NCBI RefSeq assembly: GCF_003610235.1
Contig: NZ_RAPR01000001.1
Coordinates: 2,418,001 to 2,482,000, forward strand
Length of the DNA: 64,000 nt
Reading direction: 5' to 3'
DNA from: Catellatospora citrea
Lineage (GTDB): Bacteria > Actinomycetota > Actinomycetes > Mycobacteriales > Micromonosporaceae
The position numbers and the translations under genes were made by a program. Below the pieces are notes generated by a model, which was given only the letters and a program-made list of their open reading frames with translations, was not told the origin of the DNA and did not search any database. This document shows, piece by piece, positions 59,191-64,000 of this stretch; within the stretch, counting starts at the first letter, position 1, and every line of letters begins with the position of its first letter.

Positions 59191-59649
59191 TCAGAGCGCC
59201 CCGAGCGCCTTGCGCCAGGCGTCCTGGTCGCGGGCCTCACCGGGCAGGTTCATCTCGGCGTATCGGACGACGCCCGCCTTGTCGATGACGAACGTCCCCC
59301 GGTTGGCGAACCCCCGCTCGTCGTTGAAGACGCCGTACGCCTGGGCCACGCCGCCGTGCGGCCAGAAGTCGGCCAGCAGCGGGAACTCGTAGCCCTGCTC
59401 GGTGGCCCACACCTTGTGCGCGAACACCGAGTCGACGCTGATCGACAGCACCTGGGTGCCCTCGTTGGCGAAGTCGTTGAGGTTGTCGCGGATCTCGCAC
59501 AGCTCGCCCTCGCAGGTGCGGGTGAAGGCGAGCGGGTAGAAGACCAGCAGCACGTTCTTGTCACCCCGGAAGTCGGACAGCCTGACTTCCTGGTTGTTCT
59601 GGTCCTTCAGCAGGAAATCGGGCGCCTGTGCGCCGGCCTCGATCGGCAT
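59191..59649 (-). CDS. ahpE: Peroxiredoxin AhpE
   Basis: 152-aa peroxiredoxin of the AhpE group, reducing peroxides and peroxynitrite. Peroxidatic Cys46 is in YPLAFTRTCEGEL; the following DFWPHGGVAQAYGVFN is characteristic. Unlike mycobacterial AhpE, which is described as 1-Cys, a second cysteine (Cys51) lies five residues on, the spacing of the Bcp/PrxQ resolving cysteine, so an intramolecular disulphide is possible. Adjacent to DUF3052 upstream, a common actinobacterial pairing. Confidence 0.92.
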   Translation of the reverse strand: MPIEAGAQAPDFLLKDQNNQEVRLSDFRGDKNVLLVFYPLAFTRTCEGELCEIRDNLNDFANEGTQVLSISVDSVFAHKVWATEQGYEFPLLADFWPHGGVAQAYGVFNDERGFANRGTFVIDKAGVVRYAEMNLPGEARDQDAWRKALGAL

Positions 59650-59746
59650 GATGATCCGCCCCCACGCTCGGTGAAGGTTCCATGGTCGCAGGGATGCCTG
59701 GCGGCCTGCCGGTCGGGGCAGGCCGCTCGTCGTCCGCGGCGGGAGC

Positions 59747-60190
59747 TCAGCGCTTGGGCGCGCGCGCCGCCTTCGGGGCCACCAGCCGCGCCGCGCTCCA
59801 GTCCTTGCCGGCGCTGAGGGTGGAAGTCTGGGTAAGTCCGGCGGTGGGTGCCGCCTCGCTGATCTCGCTGGGCTCGACGTGCCCGGGCCGACCCGACTTG
59901 GGGGTCAGCAGCCACACCACGCCGCTCTCGGCGAGCGGGGCGATGGAGTCGACGAGCAGGTCGACCAGGTCACCATCGTCCTCGCGGTACCACACCAGGA
60001 CCGCGTCGACGACCTCGTCGGTGTCCTCGTCCACCAGATCTGATCCGCATGCGTCGGCCAGGGCGTCACGGAGCTCGAAGTCGACGTCGTCGTCGTACCC
60101 CATCTCCATGACCACCATGTCCGGCTCGATGCCGAACCGGTCCGCCAGGCTGCGTACGCCCTCGGCGGCCTGACCAGCGGTCGCGCTCAC
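59747..60190 (-). CDS. DUF3052 family protein
   Basis: 147-aa soluble acidic protein of the actinobacterial DUF3052 family, often encoded beside ahpE; function unknown. Family blocks are GYDDDVDFELRDAL, VLVWYREDDGDLVDLLVD and GVVWLLTPKSGR. The tail is basic (APKAARAPKR). The GTG start has GAGGAGG about 9 nt upstream. Confidence 0.87.
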   Translation of the reverse strand: MSATAGQAAEGVRSLADRFGIEPDMVVMEMGYDDDVDFELRDALADACGSDLVDEDTDEVVDAVLVWYREDDGDLVDLLVDSIAPLAESGVVWLLTPKSGRPGHVEPSEISEAAPTAGLTQTSTLSAGKDWSAARLVAPKAARAPKR

Positions 60191-60378
60191 TGTCTTGTGC
60201 CTCCTCTTCGTTTTCCGGACACCCGCAGTTCGCTGCGGGATCACTCGATTATTGTCGTCGGCGTCACAGCCGACTGCGGGTAGTCCACACAGTTCTAGCG
60301 CCCAGCGCAAGTGGCGGCCTCGGCGGGTCGCCAAAAACGCGGTTCAGGCGCTTCCGGGAGCGGCGCGGGACCGCATCC

Positions 60379-60463
60379 GATCAAGGTCATCCGACTTGCC
60401 GGGCACCTGTGCGTATCTTGGACCGCCTTTCGCCCACCTGCCTGGCAAGTCGAGCGATCTTGG
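60379..60463. repeat. Intergenic palindromic repeat, family A copy 4
   Basis: Imperfect inverted repeat with CGACTTGCCGGGCACCTG on the left and CACCTGCCTGGCAAGTCG on the right, bounded by GATCAAG and GATCTTGG. The middle reads GCGTATCTTGGACCGCCTTT, the same orientation as copy 2. Lies between two minus-strand genes. Confidence 0.75.
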
Positions 60464-60512
60464 CCGATCGCGCCCGCGACGCGCGCGCCGGGGCGCGGGC
60501 GGTCGGCGGGGT

Positions 60513-62825
<2,313 letters not shown>

Positions 62826-62938
62826 GCTGCACAGCATTACCCAGAGGTGCCAGGGGCGACCACCCGGATCGGTGATCGGACACGCCACACCACCTTGCAA
62901 GATGGACGATTTATCCAGATTTACCCATAATCTGCGTC

Positions 62939-63865
62939 ATGGCTCACCGGTCCCCCCGCGCCCGTCGTCTTCTGCTCGCCGCCGCAGGTCTGGGCCTGCT
63001 GGCCGCGCTCGCGCCCCAGCAGCCCGCCGCGCTGGCCGCGGCCGCGCCCGCCGCCGCGGAGGAGCCCGCGGTGCTGGTCGGCGCGGGCGACATCGGCAGC
63101 TGCCTCAGCGACGGCGACGAGGCCACGGCGAAGCTGCTCGACCGGATCCCGGGCACCGTGTTCACCCTCGGCGACAACGCGTACGTGGCCGGCACCGCCG
63201 AGCAGTTCCAGAAGTGCTACGAGCCCTACTGGGGCCGCCACAAGGACCGCACCCGCCCGGCCATCGGCAACCACGACATGCGCACCGACAACGGCGGGCC
63301 GTACTACGACTACTTCGGCGAGGCCGCGGGCGAGAAGGGCAAGGGCTGGTACTCGTACGAGTTGAACGGGTGGCAGGTCCTGGTCCTCAACTCCACCTGC
63401 GACCTCGTCGACTGCGAGGATGACTCCGAGCAGGCCGAATGGCTGCGCGAGGAGCTGGAGTCATCCCACGCCAAGTGCACCGTCGCGATGTGGCACCACC
63501 CGCTGTTCACCTCCGGCTGGAAGCACGGCGCCGACCCTCGCGTGAAGCCCTTCTTCCAGCTCCTCTACGACCACGGCGTCGAACTCGTCCTCAACGGCCA
63601 CAACCACCACTACGAGCGCTTCGCCCCGCAGACCCCCGACGGCGAGCTCGACAAGGTCTCCGGCGTACGCCAGTTCACCGTCGGCACCGGCGGCGGCGGC
63701 CTCAACGGCTTCAGCAAGGACAACATCGCCGCCAACTCCCGCGCCCGCAACGCCGACACCTTCGGCGTCCTAAAACTCTCCCTCTACCAGGACTCCTACA
63801 CCTGGAAATTCGTCTCCCCCGCCACCAGCACCTTCCAGGACCAGGGCGCCGACACCTGCCACTAA
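62939..63865 (+). CDS. Secreted metallophosphoesterase
   Basis: 308-aa exported phosphoesterase of the calcineurin-like/purple acid phosphatase group. Signal peptide ~1-40 (ending PAAAEEP). Metal motifs: GAGDIGSC, TLGDNAY, AIGNHDMR, MWHHPLF and LNGHNHHYERFAP. Probably releases phosphate outside the cell. Leaderless promoter TAATCT 5 nt before the ATG. Divergent from the fused E1 gene. Confidence 0.92.
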   Translation: MAHRSPRARRLLLAAAGLGLLAALAPQQPAALAAAAPAAAEEPAVLVGAGDIGSCLSDGDEATAKLLDRIPGTVFTLGDNAYVAGTAEQFQKCYEPYWGRHKDRTRPAIGNHDMRTDNGGPYYDYFGEAAGEKGKGWYSYELNGWQVLVLNSTCDLVDCEDDSEQAEWLREELESSHAKCTVAMWHHPLFTSGWKHGADPRVKPFFQLLYDHGVELVLNGHNHHYERFAPQTPDGELDKVSGVRQFTVGTGGGGLNGFSKDNIAANSRARNADTFGVLKLSLYQDSYTWKFVSPATSTFQDQGADTCH

Positions 63866-63877
63866 CACCCCTGCCCT

Positions 63878-63984
63878 CCACCCACCAAGATCGCGACGAT
63901 CTTGCGTGAACTGTTAGGGATATGCCCGATACGGGCGTGTCATCCCCACAGCCCGCGCAAGATCGTCGCGATCTTGGTGGGTGG
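63878..63984. repeat. 29-bp perfect inverted repeat at the window's right edge
   Basis: Arms 63878-63906 (begins CCACCCACCAAGATCGCGAC) and 63956-63984 are exact complements over 29 bp, enclosing 49 bp that themselves hold ATGCCCG/CGGGCGT. Each arm contains a shorter GATCGCGACGATC palindrome. Starts 13 bp after the phosphoesterase stop codon; whether a second gene converges here is beyond the window. Confidence 0.8.
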
Positions 63985-64000
63985 GGTGGGATCAGTCGCG

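Noticed and set aside
4761..60463. Insertion sequences based on the long inverted repeats
   Set aside because: Elements are under 90 bp, lack any transposase gene and show no clear target-site duplications; reported as repeats instead.

Overview
The window is very GC-rich with strong third-position GC, many GTG/TTG starts and actinobacterial gene neighbourhoods (lipB, lipA, DUF4191, RDD, glnA, glnE). It comes from a filamentous actinomycete chromosome, most likely Micromonosporaceae (inference). I see no rRNA, CRISPR array, transposase or prophage; the only RNA gene is tRNA-Val(UAC). The left edge cuts an MMPL exporter gene.

Layout. 1-10 kb: MMPL exporter (partial), lipoate genes lipB and lipA, a lemA/M48 protease pair, an archaeal-type aspartyl-tRNA synthetase behind a T-box leader, and an ArsR-type regulator overlapping an MFS exporter. 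10-27 kb: RDD protein, glnA with a GlnR box, a lone holin-like gene divergent from a large secreted zincin/VWD protein, penicillin acylase, a two-component system with a membrane-anchored hydrolase, a phosphoesterase, glnE and a glutamine amidotransferase. 27-36 kb: small membrane proteins, a TetR regulator, an EEP-family protein, LD-carboxypeptidase, an M15 DD-carboxypeptidase, a secreted tripeptidyl-peptidase-like hydrolase, and cimA behind a leader-peptide attenuator. 36-48 kb: ahpC-ahpD, a DODA-type dioxygenase, two tandem phosphatases, a C39 peptidase, VOC and MpaB-type proteins, alpha-amylase and an aminoglycoside-kinase-like protein. 48.5-56.6 kb: a compact cluster combining GTP cyclohydrolase II, a RibD-C-type reductase and a degenerate PTPS/QueD protein with a glycosyltransferase, a YbhN-type membrane protein, a CDP-alcohol phosphatidyltransferase, an FkbM methyltransferase and an LTA-synthase-like sulfatase. 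56.6-64 kb: lipoprotein, PIG-L deacetylase, tRNA-Val, ahpE, DUF3052, a fused E1 alpha/beta TPP enzyme and a secreted phosphoesterase.

How genes work together. glnA and glnE form the glutamine synthetase and its adenylylating regulator; lipB and lipA make lipoyl groups that 2-oxo-acid dehydrogenases, possibly including the fused E1 here, would need; ahpC, ahpD and ahpE are peroxide defence. RNA-level control is unusually visible: a translational T-box (aspS) and a branched-chain leader peptide plus terminator (cimA). At least sixteen genes share a TANNNT box 5-8 nt before the start codon, the signature of leaderless transcripts.

The best candidate for an undescribed system is the 48.5-56.6 kb cluster, which looks like a pathway diverting an early riboflavin-type pyrimidine or a pterin into an envelope glycoconjugate (inference). 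Also notable are three families of long intergenic palindromes (A: four copies; B and C: two each) and several single long inverted repeats.
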